DNA of 64,000 bases from Amphibalanus amphitrite (GCF_019059575.1 NW_024881564.1:1208481-1272480), one strand, 5' to 3'. Shown: positions 33,304-47,552, counted from the first letter of the stretch. The notes: generated by a model not told the origin, from the sequence alone. Translations and numbers: made by a program.

Positions 33304-34290
33304 CAGGGGCGTAGCCAGGATTTCCTCCAGGACGGGGCCAAACTTACAGGGGCCCAAGGTAAACCCCCTCAAAATCCAAAAAGTCATCGGATTTCATCCA
33401 CTATTTTTTGGAGGGGGCCCAAATAAATTTTAAAAAAAATATTCAAAAAATGAAAAATATGTTAGAACTGAGGGGTAAGCAGTCCATGGGTCCCTGCTAG
33501 ATAGGCCCATGAATAGCTTCACAGAGTCGCTCAGCCGGTTCTGAAGGCGGTCTTGAGGGCCCCGTAGGTCGGATGAGGGTCCTTCAGACCGCCAAAGGCC
33601 CCTACAGCCCATGAGAGCCTCGTAAGCCCTGATAACTTGACACGAGGGCACTCTAAGAAACAGAAAAAACCCTCTGAATACACGACAGGGCCCCCTGAGC
33701 GCATGGAGGGGCCCCTGATCGCTTCACGGGGCCCTCTAAGCCACAGAAAGGCTCTCTGAGTACACGACAGGGCCCTCTAAGTGCATGAAGAGGCCCCTGA
33801 GCGCGCATGACGGGTCCTCTGATCTACAGGAAAACTCTCTGAGCATGCTAAGGATCCCAAGGGGTCCCTGAACGCCTGACAGGGCCAGGCGCGTAGCCAA
33901 GATTTTCCTCAGGGGGGCCAATCAGACCGAAAGGGGCCCATGTGAGCGAAGGGGCCCAACATTTTCTTAATTTCATGACGTAGTTATTTGCTTAACTACC
34001 TTAAAATTATGAAGGGCCCCTGCGAACCCAATGGAGAGGGCCCCGAGGGGCCCAGTGGCAAAGCCTCAGGCCTGAAGGGCCCTTTTATAACCAATGAAGA
34101 GAGCCCAGAGGGCCCTAGCGGCAAGGTCTCAGGCCCGAAAGGCCCCCGCGAACCCAGTGGAGTGCCCCGAGGGGCCCTTACTCTACTTTTATTGTGCCCC
34201 TTACTGTACTTATGACACCACGATGGGGGCCCTTTTGGGCTCCAGGGGGGGGGCATGGCCCTTATGGCCCCCCCCTTGGCTAAGCCCCTG
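33304..34290. mobile_element. hAT-type element, 987 bp
   Basis: Ends CAGGGGCGTAGCCAGGA and, inverted, TTGGCTAAGCCCCTG, the common hAT terminal motif, flanked by a perfect 8-bp duplication ATTCAGTG (33296-33303 and 34291-34298). The interior is non-coding, with GGGCCC-rich imperfect repeats of about 25-35 bp. A second internal end-like sequence (GCGTAGCCAAGATTTTCCTC) near 33891 suggests a composite or partially duplicated element. Confidence 0.9.
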
Positions 34291-34561
34291 ATTCAGTGTT
34301 CCTTACAGTCAAGGCCAGGTCAAAAGAGGTCATCAGTTTAAAAGCTATGTAAATGACCTGTCTTGTGACACATTGTGACACACATTTCTGACCAAGTTTG
34401 GTCAAGAAATTCATAAGAAGTTTTATGTGGCTTTCTGACATTATAGAAGTTTAAGGTCAAGGTCAGGTTGAAAAAGTCAATTTTAGTCGGTTTTCGATCG
34501 CCCCGTATGACCGGCCTGGGTCGTTCTGCGAGCTAGAGACGCCCTCGTTCCGCAGCCGCCG

Positions 34562-37500
34562 ATGGAGTCTGACACGGACTGCGAGTCTCACTCGGAGAGC
34601 GTTAGCGGCGACACTGGCCTGCTCGCCTGCGGCGACAATGCCGACGAGTGGCCGCGACTGGGCGGCGGCGCCGCGGCCGACCACCGGCTGCCCGTGGTGC
34701 CGGCCCGACTGCGCTCGTGCGCAGAGGTCAAGTTCGCCCTGCTCGACCGTCTGCCCGGCTTCACCGAGCCGGACCTGCACACGGACCTGCGGCGCGCGCG
34801 GGCCGCCACCGTGCCGCTCTGGAGCCCCGGCTACGCGCGCGACATGGACGCCTGGCAGCGCGAGGTGCTGCACCAGCAGCGGCTCGCCGACGAGCGGCCC
34901 GAGTTCTCCAGGTGGGCTGTGACCGCACGACGCGGCGCGCCAGTCCGGTACAAGTAGCGGTCAGATACAATGACATGGGGAGGGGGACCTGTGCAATAAT
35001 GCGTGCATGCTTGTTAGGAGTTTTTTGATAGGGTAGACTTAGGGTGACCACAAGTGTAGACATGCTTAGAATTTAGCATAACTGGTGTGTCACGATAATA
35101 ATAACCAGTCACAATGACTCTTGCCTCTTGGCCAACACCATTTATTATTTTAAGATATAATGGCGTTATAACTAGACGAATTTGGACGTCCCGGCAAAAG
35201 CTTTGAAATTCACACGAATAATCCATGTTCTTTTTCAGTTTCTGTATTGCGAACATGTCGATGGATTGTTTGGATGGCGTGGACGTCATATCTGAGGGAG
35301 AGAATATCAAGAAGCTGCTGAAGCTGGCATACAATAATCGGGAAGAGGTAATGCAGCCAGGCTGAACAATGATAATGCCATGCGAGCTCATTTTTCTGGC
35401 CTTGATGCCGATAATTCGTTCTCGTGTTAAAAATCCTTTGGTAGGCAGCAACTGTTCCAAGCTTCCAAATATTTTTTAAGACCGTCAGTTTTCATAAGCG
35501 GAGACAATCTCATAACTGCCATGATTGATGACCCACGATCCACACATATGACTGATCTGTGTCCGAGAAGTGCCGTGATTGTTGACTGCCTGCCCCTCTC
35601 CAGATCAGCATGGTGGTTCACAGAGTGGGCCGGCTGCTGCTGCTGGACGACTTCGACATCACCACCCACCTGCTGGAGACGGAGAAGACCGAGTGGGTGT
35701 GGCTGGACCGCCTGCTGCGCGAACACTTCCTCACAAAGTTTCAGGTACCGAACGGGTGGCGGGCAGCGTGTCCGTGTATATTGGGTGTTGAAGTGAATGA
35801 GGTGGCCGTCGCCTGCTGCCTTCGGAGTGGGCCTGTCACCGGATGCATACGAAGTACTTTGACCAAAGGATGGGTGCTTAGGTTCATGATTGTTGTCGAA
35901 TGTGGACTGTGATAAGTTCAAAGCACAGACAGCGTATGATTATTTTTTCGCTGGCCAAAATTGTCGCAACCACCCGACTCGTCCACGTCGCCGTCCCCAC
36001 TCCCTAGCCTGGATCGTACCGCACCGCATTGACACCGCTAACATACACAACCCTAGCGATCCCCTTACACAATCACCATCCGGATAGAATTCAAGCCCGT
36101 ATGTAGATAAAGATAGGCCGGTCTAATTTCACCGTCACCGCGCCTATCAGGACGAGGACTGGGCGCGCCGGGCGGCCGCCGAGGAGGAGGCGGCCGCTGT
36201 CGACACGCGCTCCGCCGAGCTCTACTCACGGCTGCTGCTGCACACCGTGACGGCCCTACCGTCGCCGGCCGCCCCCGCGCCCGCCCCGGCCCTGCTGGCG
36301 CTGCCGGCGCCCTCCGACATCGCCGGCACACCGCCGCCGCCCCGGCGCGGCCGATATCGACGGCATTACTTCGCCAGAAACATGCTCTGGACGTTCCAGG
36401 ATTTGAAAATGTTGATAGGTGAGTGAGGGTTGAGTAGTGGGAGGCATGGGTGGAGAACCTGCCCCGGCCACCCCGGCCGTGGCCGGGGTAACTTTCAGCC
36501 GACCCCGGCGCGGCCGGGGTAACTTTTTCCACTTTTGTAAATCCTAAAAGCTGTCTCCATACGAAAAAAACTGCCATCTATAAAAGCGTCTCTCATTATT
36601 CTTATCTACCTTGAAAAGTTCTTGAAAATTTGCTCTATTTTCATTTTGGAGCTTCTATGTTTTTAAGTCTTTTCATCGCGGAGCCCGACATGTTTCATCA
36701 AACAGAAGTAAATAATATTTAAGAGCCGTTATCGTAAGATGGCACTGTAATAACATCACAAGACAGGACGAGGGTAATATCAGTGAGATAGAAGGACGAG
36801 CTGCTGGGGCTCAAGGCTCCCCCAACTTAGCCCGCGCCAGGGTGGTGGCCTTATCGTAACACGTTGAGTCGAGAGGTGGGCTTTTCACGCTCCTTCTAAG
36901 TCGGCTACTGGGCTACGAGGCGAGCGGAGAAGCGGAACGACGTTTGAAAGAGCGACAAACGTGACCAGAGAAATCTCGTCATGTTTTAGGCAAGCTCAAT
37001 AATAAAATCACCATAGATCATCAAAAGCCAAATTTCTCTGATTTTAGCGTTCTCCGACAACTTTTCTCACAGTTCATGAACATAACGGAGCTTTAACACT
37101 GCAAACAAAACACTCGATTACTCGTTTAAGGCTCGGTCGCGAATAATATTTCAGGTGCGAGCTCAAATCAATAAGAGGGTCAAAACGGTCAACCACGGAA
37201 TAAGCTTTGCAAAGGGCATGATGGCATTTTAGCACAACCATCCAGCAAATTTGACCTGATGACCTGACCTAGCACTAGGTGACATGCGTCCGAAATTTTA
37301 AGGCGTGTTGCAAAATTGTTGTTAGGTACAATTTCGAAATCTTCCGCACCTGCGTGCAGCAGTTTTCCCTAAAAACGTACAAACGGCAGACATCCATTAT
37401 TCAGTCTATGCCACAAAATAGGGGTTTGTTGATAACCGTTGACAAATATTTGAGCATCATCGTCTTTCTGACTTTCGGTCGCCGGCCGGGGTAACTTTTT

Positions 37501-40500
37501 CAAACATTCTCCACCCGTGGTGGGAGGTGTGCACTGTGCAGCGTCTTGGTAGAAGGGATGCAGCTACCGGGGTACCCTACCAAAAATTACCGCAAATGAA
37601 TCGCCTCAGCGGCTGCTAAGATGTAGGCCTCTCAAAGGCGCTACTTTAGCAGAACAATTTAAACGCCCTGACTTTCCACGTGGGGCCCGCCACGACGGTC
37701 ACCTAAATATGCATCGAGAGTAGTTAAGGACGGTAGAAGGGATGGGGCTGCCAGTCCAGGCCAATCAGTCCAGCGGCTCCTGAGATATAAGCCTCTCAAA
37801 AGCGTTACAGGCCGAACCTTACCGGGCCGCTCATACTGATATTTCTCCATTATACGTATTTTCTCACGTATTTTCTTCGCTTCGCTCGCTCGCTGGTAAA
37901 TGCGAGGTACTATGAGTATATCGCAAGGTGGAATAAGGCTAGCCAAAAATTGATATCGCTCGACACACCATTGCACTCAGTATGTCATGGGATATCAGTC
38001 GATCGCCCCCTCCCTCTCGCCAGGCACGGACATGCCGATTCTGGGCGGTGGCACGCACCCGTGCGTCTCACTGCGACTGCATGACCTGTCCGAACCGATC
38101 AATGTGCTGACGGGCCTCGACTACTGGCTGGACAACCTAATGTCCAACGTGCCCGAGGTGCTCATGTGCTACCACGTGGACGGCGTGCTCCGGTGAGTGC
38201 TCTGCAGGTGAGCTCAGGTGAGCTCGGTGAGTGCTCTGGTGAGCTTAGGTGAGCTCGGTGGATGCTCTGGCGCGCCCTGATGAGCTGTTGCTGTGCTCTG
38301 AGTGCGGTGAGCTTGACGGCGTTCGTTATGGTGTGTTGGATACCACCGGCCAGACCTGTTCATTGAAGTTTTACGGAGAATCTTGTCTGTTGGGGAAGCT
38401 TTCATTCTGCATCGTTTCATCAAGAAAATCGCGTTAGGTTGTGCGTATTTCTTGCTTTATCAAATTTACACACCCCTGAATTAGTAGTAAACTAGTCTGG
38501 CTGTCGATAAGCCGGTTCTGCCGCCCCCAGGAAATACTCTTTGATCAAGACTGAGGAGCTGCCCTACCTCCCCGACTCCACCTTCCGGCCGGAGGTGGTA
38601 CACGACGTGGCGGAGAACATCCTGTCGTTCCTCCGAGCCAACGCTACCAAAACGGGACACACGTACTGGCTGTTCAAAGGTGAGGACGAGACGCTTACGT
38701 GTGCTTGTTAGCTTGGGGGTGCTGACTCCACTTGTGTGGAAAAAGCTATGGGGAGAGGGAAGTGCTCCTGGTATCAAATTGTCATGGTACCGGACGAGTG
38801 TGTGGTGCGTTTTTTCGTGCGTACCAGGCTGGGTGTTCTTTTAATTAAAGTTGGGATTTTGGACTGTGTAGTGCAGTGTCACATGACTATTTTCTTATCT
38901 ATTTTACTTCTAATGCCAGTCATAGGTTCTTCTATAGTGTGGCGTGTTGTCTCGGAAACTTATATTTCACTCTCGATGGATCCACCTTCCTATGGCTGAC
39001 CGGTCGACCATGTCCCTGTCGCCAGGCGAGGATGACGACTGCGTCAAGCTGTACGATCTGAGCAGCCTACTGGAGAGCCGCTTTGAGGGCGTCGGCCGGG
39101 ACGACAACCCGTTCTCGGGCCACGTCGCGCTGCTCCTCTATCGGTGAGACATCGATAAGTTATTGTTGAGATAGTGAGACAATGGTGAGGAATTGGGACG
39201 CTATCGGTGAGACTTTGAGGCGTTTTCAGTGAGGTACCGAGACGTTTTCGGTGAGGTACCGAGACATCTGCGAGACACTGAGACATTATTGGTGATACAC
39301 TGAGACACTAACGGTGAGGAACAGACGTTGGTGAGACAAGAGACATCACTGAGGCTGAGCGTGCCGCTGTACTGATGAGACATCATTGTAGGTACGCGAA
39401 GGATACGTCTGCGGGTCGGGGAGACAACTCAGCTTTTGGCAGGACGCTGCTTATAGGTGAAACACATTTAACTGACAGAGAATGGGTATTTGTCACTGAG
39501 AGGAGTGACAAACTTTTAGTATTAGAGTCTTCTTATAATCAGCAAGCCACTGGTTTCACACATACGCACCTGGTTCAAGGCGGTACGTCCATCCATGGGC
39601 GTACCGACGTATGACGGTGCCACAGTAAATGTGAATCTACTACTTTCCTCTGCGTACGGTGCAGTGGGGAGTGATTCATTCACCGACAGTTACGTCTTAT
39701 AGGCGTTCAGAGCAGCAGTGCTGAAACGAAATTGCTGTCCGACTCCAATAATTCGCGCGTGATGACGTGTTGACGTCTATTCTTTTGTGTTGCGTGAGCT
39801 TTGGACTGCCTACATAATTGACAAATTCCCATTTTGGCGTACTTTCTAAATGGGCTGTGTCAGAAGCAGATGTTGTATCGACCGTCGATTTTTCCCCACT
39901 TGTTTGATATTGCCACGACTCGCAATAACTGGTCTTTTGTGTGACATTGAAATGTGTCCTTCCCCAGAATTGCCTGCAACATGCTTCGGAAGAGGCACGT
40001 GGTCGACTTTGGTGACCGACTGGGCACCGTGCGCACCATCCTCAACAAAACTCTGGAACTCATCAAGGCGGACAAGTACCTCCAGGTCAGATTGATATAC
40101 GGTCTTTTGCCTTTGTTGTGGAAAATCATCTATCGCTTTAGATCAGAGGCCTGTTTCACTAACAAATAAAACTTGTATTTACAAAGAAAAAGCTTGAGTT
40201 TACAAGAAATAATTACCAACATTTGAGATTTGGATTTCACAAAACCTTTGAACATGAACTTTGAGTTTAAAATTTCCAAACTTTTTTACAAGAAAAAGTT
40301 TGCTAGAAAACATGGGAATCGCAAACTTTCTGTTTCACGAAGACCAGAATCTTGAAAGAAAACATCGTAATTACAAACCTGAAATTTCAGTGGTCCTGAC
40401 GTTCGGAATTTTGATTGTTTTTGTGCAATAATGCAAAACAGTCATATATTTAGAACAACTATGCTTTGTTGAGTCGTTTCATGCTCAATTTTTACTTAGC

Positions 40501-43500
40501 ACACACCCTAAAAAGCAAAATAATCGGTATTAAAATATCGTCATGTTTTGTCATTCGCGCGCCATAATTACATTCAACAGTCTTCTGCTGTCAAATGTTT
40601 TACGTGTGATTTTCTTTCAATAATAAGATATTGTGAACTATCATTTATACCACTCAGAAACAGCATGATTATTTTTAATTTATTCCTGCAATTTCTGACA
40701 TGAAAACTAGACATAGTTTGATAAAAAGGAGCAATATCTGTAACATGTTAAAGTTCTTGATTAAAAACAATTTTACTGTTTACAAGTTTATTTACCAACT
40801 CTTTTTATCGGAGGTGCCGCTGGTGATGAAGTTTAGTGAAACCCGATTTTACATAGTTTGCAAAAATACTTATGAATTGTAAACTACAAACACTTGTAAA
40901 TACAAGTTTTTAGTGAAACAGGCCTCAGATAATGGTGCTCTTTATCAGTTTCATATATTGTGAATCGGAACCTGACGCGCTAATCTCGTACCATCAATCT
41001 GGTTGCCTCCATGTTTGTGTAGTGGCAAGTCTGCTTCTCTGTATTTCCGATTCCACCCATCTGATCGGCCTTTGTTTCCATTCCAGGTGCGTGCCAACAT
41101 CCACATGATGCTGGCCGACTGTTACGTGCCGCGCGACCACCGTCCTCTGACCACCGAGTTCGCTGGCGGCGGGCACGCAGACGCAGCGCTGGCGCGCAGT
41201 CCCGAGCGCACCGTGGCCACGGACTCTCCGTGGAGCCAGCAGCCGATGGTTCGTGTTGACCTGCTGGCTCGGAAGGGCGCCGTGCAGCCCTCTGAGCAGG
41301 ACGCCTGGGAGGGCGAGCCCCGGCCGCAGCCGATCGCCGGGGACGCGCGCGAGCGCACAGAGCGAGCGCTGGAGCACGTGTTGTCTGCGCTCGACTGCCT
41401 GAGACGGAGAAACGAACTGGAACGCGACGACAAGGCGCCGAAGATGGCGCACCCGGCTCAGGCTATCCCCATGCCGTATTGTCCGTTGAACGAAGTTCTG
41501 GTCGCTGCAACCTCGGAGCCACCAACTGAGGCGCCTTCTGAGGCATCCGAGCCGTCTGAGATATCATCGGAACCACCGCCGCCACCGCCGCCCCCACCGA
41601 CACCGACACATGAGGGTGATGTCACGGAGATGCTTCTCTACCAGAAGGCGGCCCACCTGTGCTCGGTGCGCGCGGCGGCAGCCGGCGAGCGGGGCGACGC
41701 CCTGCCGGCCCTGCGCATGGCCTGGGCCGCTCTGCGGTGTGTGGCGGCGGCCGGCGGCAGCGGGGCGGTGCCGGAGGTAACGGCCGCTGCCTCGATCCTA
41801 GTCAGTGACGGCCTGCTGCTGCTGAGCCGGGCGCCGGCTGCGGACACTGAGGCCGCGCGTGCCGCCTGGTGGGAGCCCACCGAGCCGGTGGAGCGGAGTC
41901 TCCTTCAGCGACTGAGGGAGGCGGGAGCTGATACGCCGCCCGAGTTTGTGGGCAGACCGGCGCGGCCGCCCGGTGTGGCCGGAGACATGGACATGCTGGA
42001 GGACGCCGTCAGGACGATGGAGTCGGCCGCCACGCTCAAGGTGCGTGACGGGAAGGGCGGATGGTATTGAGAGGTCTTTTGTTGAATGCGCCGTGATGCG
42101 TGCACTTAGAAACTAGCGCTTGTCTCATACTCAGTAGGCTACTGTTCTAACAGTCATTTTCCGAGGTCACACCGTCACGTCTGGCAAACATGTGCTACGA
42201 AGTATGTGTTCTGAAAGGAAATCAGTCCATGGACAACTACTTGAAGGAATTGTTATCTTTATGAGATAAGTTAGTATTGCAATTGTATAATGATGTTTTT
42301 GTATTTGCTAATATCTTTGGCTGGTATAGATCGTCAAAGTAGTCTCGTACAATACGCTATAACGACCGGCATCTCTTCCCGTCCACAGCTGTCTCCAGAG
42401 ATGCGACAGCACGTGCGCACGCGCCAGGGCCTGCTGCTGAACGAGATCGGCCTGCTCTACAGTCGGCGACTGGAGGATGTAATGAAGGCAGTGGACAGCG
42501 GGCCGGCCGCCTCGCTCCGAGCGCGCGCGGAGGCTCAGCGCAGACCCATGGAGCAGGGCTACAAACGAGCCGAGAGCGCCTTCTGCAGGGTGAGAATTGA
42601 GCAGGAGTTGGTGTTTGAACCCGGGTGGTTGAACTATTGCGTTTTGTAAAGAGTAAATAATGCGACTACATACATAGTGTATGAATGGGATGGAGATTGG
42701 CTTCATTTGATTCCTGCTGAGGTATGTCCATGACCGTGCACAGGCCCTCTAGACCTAATTATCTTCTTGACTTCATCTCTGACCGGTCTCGCCCCTCGGC
42801 AGGCTGTCAGTCTGCTGGAGGGCTCGCCGCAGCGGTGCGCCACGGAGATGAACCTGGGTCACCTGTACAACCGGGCGGCGGCGGCGCACCACCAGCTGTT
42901 CGCCGACGCGGCTGCCACCGTCTCGGACCTGGAGCGCACCGCCGCCTGCTACGGACGCGCCGCCGCCGCCGCCGCCGCGCCCGGCCGCTCCACGCGCTTT
43001 GCTGAACAGACAGCCGCCGTGGTGGGGTGTGCCGATTTCGCCGCACGCATGCGCCTCCTGCGGAGCGGCGTCGGGTACCGGCTGGCGCTGCTGCACGGCG
43101 ATGTGGCGGCGGCCGGCGGCGCGCCCGGCTCGGCCGGACGGCAGCGCGCCGTCCAGGAGCTCTTCAGGAAGGCGCTGGCGCTCTGTGACCCTGCGCTTAT
43201 GCCGGCGGGCGCCGAGCGCCGCCAGGTGTGCTTTCATGCGGCTGAGGTGATCGCTATGCACGCAGTCACACACGAGGAGACTGCCAGGTGAGGGACCGCT
43301 GGCTTCGGGACCGGGGTGACGGGAGAGTATCTGATGTTGGTTTTATAGCTCACATTTGAATGTCTTTCATGTTTTTTTTCTCGTCATGTTCTGTCTCGTC
43401 TCCTTGTGAATGGTTGTGCGGATCAGTTGGGTAGCTGGTAGCAAGGAAGTAGTAAAGAAGACCTATTAGTAGTTAAGTTTTCTGCCCCTTCATCACCGTA

Positions 43501-44852
43501 GTTTCCCTTAAATAACCATCGGTGTATGACACTGTTGAGGAGCCTATTTAACACCATATTTTCAGTACTGCTACGCGTCGTCCACCTGTCATAACCCCAA
43601 CCCCAGTGTGCGTTACGCGATTTACTCCCGCTCATTCAGCCCCGCCCACCGCTCTCCGTCGGCAGGCTACCTACATCCGAGCGGCGTCGCGCTCAGCTGT
43701 ACCGAGAGGCGCTGGACCTGTACGGCCAGTCGGCCCTCCGGTACCAGGAGGCCGGCCGGCCCGACCGTCTGCTGGCCATGCTACACGCCCAGACGGCCGT
43801 CAAAGAGCACCAGGCGGCCGGTCAGTGTGGGGTCGACACTCGACACGTACTGCCCGGGGCTATTCTTGGTGGCTATGGGGGATTTTGTTCATGATTGATT
43901 CGATTGGTATTTGGTAGTGACGTCGTTCGGCCATTATTTAGGTACAGGTGTGTTAATTGCATATAGGTGATTTGCATTATCATCATTTCTCAGCGATCCC
44001 CAGCTATTGATATTTGCTTAGTGCTCCCCGTCTTGTCTACATTTCTTCAGCAGCGAGTCACGGTTTGAAATGGATAAATCGCAGTCGCCCCTGTCTCTTA
44101 GCTCTTCCGCCAATGAGGAGCGATTAATTGAACCGCATGATTCTTTCCTCCCCCAGCGATGAGCCACTGGTTTAGCCGCGTGAAGCTGGTCGAGGAGGCT
44201 ATGACGGCCGTGGCCTCCCCGTCCTCTCCGCTGGCGCCTCTGCTGGTGGCAGGGGAGGCGTCCCTCACCGACCCCCAGGACCCAGAGCTGGCCGAACGCG
44301 TACAGAAGGGCGCGCAGTGTCTGTTTGAGAGCCTGCTGAACGCACTGAAGACGGTCTGCCTTCTGCTGAGGAAATATGGAGGCAATAAGAAAAAGTGAGT
44401 TCGGGAGGTAGAAAAAGATAAATGAATTGAAAGAAAATGACGCGAAGAATCAGAGTGGTGTCAGTGGATACGGTATGAGAGAATATAGAGGATGCAATGA
44501 CCTTAGGTAAATAATTGGACATTGCTCAAAATATTTGCAAGCAATTCGACTCGAAGCTGTTGAAGTAATGCTTCGTTTTGGACCTACTTCAATTTTTATT
44601 GATGCTGCTATAGCGTACGCTGCATTAATATCTGATTACCCTTGTTTCTGACTGCGCTTCTGTCAATATCGTCGAGCCAGCTGACAGCCCCCCCCCCCTC
44701 CCTTTCCGCTCCCTCCTCACAGACAAACACCGGCGTACTTTGAGGAGCTGTACCGCCAGTGCCTGGCCGCCTCGCTACGCTCCGGCACTGGCTTCAGCAG
44801 GCTCTCCAGCCTGGTGCAGCTGGTGCGGAAGGCACAGAAGCCCGGCTCGTGA
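34562..44852 (+). CDS. EDRF1: Erythroid differentiation-related factor 1 homolog
   Basis: EDRF1 is a conserved TPR-like protein named for its role in vertebrate erythroid gene expression; its function in invertebrates is little known. Fourteen exons join in phase: 34562-34911, 35239-35347, 35604-35744, 36151-36418, 38024-38192, 38531-38679, 39026-39143, 39968-40085, 41087-42040, 42389-42589, 42803-43287, 43666-43820, 44157-44394 and 44723-44852, giving 1,194 aa against about 1,238 in human. Signature blocks: VISEGENIKKLLKLAY, MVVHRVGRLLLLDDFDI, PILGGGTHPCVSLRL, PINVLTGLDYWLDNLMSNVPEV, GHTYWLF and the IACNML block. The C-terminal half has helical repeat character. Exon 4 adds a Pro/Ala-rich linker and the 954-nt exon 9 a Pro/Glu-rich one. 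Introns carry MITEs at 36448-37516 and 40148-40924. The start ATG opens an acidic N-terminus; a further upstream start is not excluded. Confidence 0.94.
36448..37516. mobile_element. Inverted-repeat element with GGCCGGGGTAAC blocks, EDRF1 intron
   Basis: About 1.07 kb with inverted ends GGGTGGAGAA and TTCTCCACCC. Repeated GGCCGGGGTAACTTT blocks sit next to both ends, two on the left and one on the right. The interior is AT-rich and contains another TGACCTGATGACCTGACC cluster near 37252. No clear target duplication was found, so the boundaries are approximate. Confidence 0.6.
40148..40924. mobile_element. MITE with GGCCTGTTTCACTAA ends, EDRF1 intron
   Basis: 777 bp, inverted ends GGCCTGTTTCACTA, flanked by TCAGA on both sides (40143-40147, 40925-40929). 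If the element is taken as AGGCCT...AGGCCT the duplication is CAG. The interior is very AT-rich with repeated AAACTTG/CAAGTTT words. The first bases (GGCCTGTT) resemble those of the nested MITE at 24839, so the two may be distant relatives. Confidence 0.8.
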
Positions 44853-47552
44853 CCGGGGGTGGAACCGCAGGAGCACGGGTGAGCGGAAAGGGAGTTCTCT
44901 CAGAGCAGAGATGGGGGGGGGGGGGGAGGGTGGTGTGGGCCGTGGGGTTTGTCAGTTTTGTGGCCTGGGACTGAGTTATAGTATTTCCTTGCGTTATGAA
45001 CGTTTCCGCAGTAATTCTGTCATGTCCACTCGTTTCGTTACCGTAGTGAATGTGATCGTAATTTATATAAATCACGTCGATGTCGGCCATTAAGTTGAAT
45101 TTGGCTGCGTATTGTGGACCCTGCTTAGCGTGGGCTTGGGCCTTCTCATTCCGTTCAAATAAACATACCGAGCTAAATTTATATATTCAAAAGCATTAGC
45201 TGCAATATTGCACCGATTTGACGGTTTTGTATTTTGGCCATATTTCAGATGAGCTGCTCTGATCTTCACCGGTCGTGCTGTGGCACGAAGATCAATTGTA
45301 CGGGTAGTACAGTCTGCAAGCAACGTCATGATATATCGTCATCTAACAAACGCTCTTTCACTTACTCGGTAATGTTGTGTGGTTTGTGTGGGGCTGTAAT
45401 TTAATCGAGTGCGGCTGTTCAATGGCTGTTACCGGCGTGGATAGTCCTTTTGGGGGCGGATTCCACGATAATGTCTGTTTAACTTCGTGTTTTTTGTCGT
45501 CCCGTGGACGGTTTATCTATAATCCGTGCGAACAGCCGAGAAAAGGTTTGGTAAATGCTAGTGTTCATCGCCATTTTTGTGTTGCCATAACGGATGCAAA
45601 GCGTTTTGGATTTTGAACTATTTCCAACATTTTCTCAGCTAGGAAGACAGCTGTCCTCATTATACGTCAGTATTCAATGTGCGCGTGTCATGCCTGTAGG
45701 GCGTTCACTTGCACTCTTGGTGTCTTCGTTGTTTGCGGACTAGAGTGTGCGGATCGATGCCGCCAACATATTAAGCCAGTGAACAGTAAGTTCAACTTGT
45801 AACCTAACCAGGTTCAACTATGAAGTCCAGCTGTGAGTGTGCAGTGTTTTATATCGGTCTTATTTTGGTAACCCGTTAGTGTCTTTATAATAAACTGGAC
45901 ACGATATCAATTTTTTTATTCGTCGCTCATGCGGCGATAGCTGAGTACTATTGGTATGTGCAAGCGATTTTGCGATATTTATACCGCACATCCGAGCTCT
46001 GAACGCCAAAGCACTTGAAGCACTCAGACAGAAAAGAAAACTTAAGACGCATGCGTTACCGCGGTTTCCCCACAGACTTCCTACACTCTACGGCAGGTTG
46101 AGTAGGTACTCGTGCCCGAAATTTAGGCATACTCCTGCCTTTTTCTACCCCCCCCCCCCCCCCCCCTACACTCACACACACACCATTATGTCATAGTGTT
46201 GTAGGCCCCCTCGGCCCTCACCAGGGTTAAGGTCCTGAACTCTGTGCATCCTTACTACCGACAGACGAAAAAAAAAAACTCACTCCGCTCAGGCTCGGTG
46301 TTATCAAAACTCGATGGCTGCAGTAACACGCTGTTATAAACTGCATGGCGGCACCAGGCTTTGACATACCATACGAAATTGCAACAGCGCGACTGAACAC
46401 TAGACAATGTAAAACTGATCGCCTGAGTCACTTATTGCTTTCCAAAACTCTGGCGGTAATGGAATGAATGTATTTGGCAATCCAATATCCATGCCAGACT
46501 GCTATCAACGCTATATGTATAACTTCAGCGTTGAAATTATGGACCGGTCTCCACATATGACATTATACAACTTGTAAATAATCTGACCACTGCGTGTACA
46601 CCTAACTTCAATACAATATAACATATAAAGCTACGATAGCGAGCCAGCACTCGCATCCCCCATGAAACAGTGCAGCAACGGTCGGACTTTGAGGGCAACA
46701 TAACTTAGCACTTCGTAACGTCTGGCTTCATTTAGCATCGGCCATCGAAATAACACTACCTTACTGAACTGACTGCACACACATGTCGTTAAAACATTGA
46801 TTACAGCAAACGGCGGCCCATGATTAAGTCCTGCAGATGACATCCTTTGTTGCAAAGTAATCGAAAATCATATGCCGCTGCAAACTCTTCCATAACCCAC
46901 TCAATTACGCGTCTTGCAATCACTCAATCGCACTCATTCGGTAACACTGAAACACTCAATAGGTACACTTAGGTCTTGCATTCAGTGATAAGATTCCTGT
47001 CATACACGGGGTGCACCACACCCCCTCCAAAATTCCATCACAGACGCACCACGTGGTTCCTCGTCATCAAGGTAAGGCTTCTTCCCATTTTCCAACTTCC
47101 TTCCAAATGTATCACAAGCTTGTCAGCATCAAAAAACGCCCTGAAGTGACCTTCCGGTCTTCACATGCGTCCGTTTTGTTTGACTCGCGACATTTGCATA
47201 CGTTTGCAGCACGAATTTGCCGTTACAGACCGGGCTGGTGAAATAAGGCAGATAGCCGTTGCGCAGGTCTCTTTCGAGCGACGGGAGACGGTGACGGTAT
47301 CAGATTCGAGGTGACATTGTGGGCTGCGGGGAACTTCTCACGCCTCCCGCCTGAAGCATTCTCGTCACACTCAAGGAATTCCACTGTACTTCTTTAACGA
47401 CGTAACGACTTCTTTGGCGTCGCCATCACCTTGCCCACGGTACCGTTCCCACCAGTCCGCCTGCTAACCAGCGTAAGCCCAGACTGGGACATATGCACTG
47501 TGCCGTGTGCACCACGGGAAAATAGGCAACCCTGGAGTACGGAGCACCAAGC
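44853..47552. other. Convergent intergenic region between EDRF1 and EXOC2
   Basis: Should hold both 3' UTRs. A C-homopolymer of about 20 bases is at 46147-46166. No ORF with a recognisable motif, no transposon ends and no RNA gene were seen. Confidence 0.4.
45158..45163 (+). terminator. Possible EDRF1 poly(A) signal AATAAA
   Basis: Canonical hexamer about 306 nt after the EDRF1 stop. Another AATAAA lies further down, near 45889. Use is inferred from position only. Confidence 0.35.
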
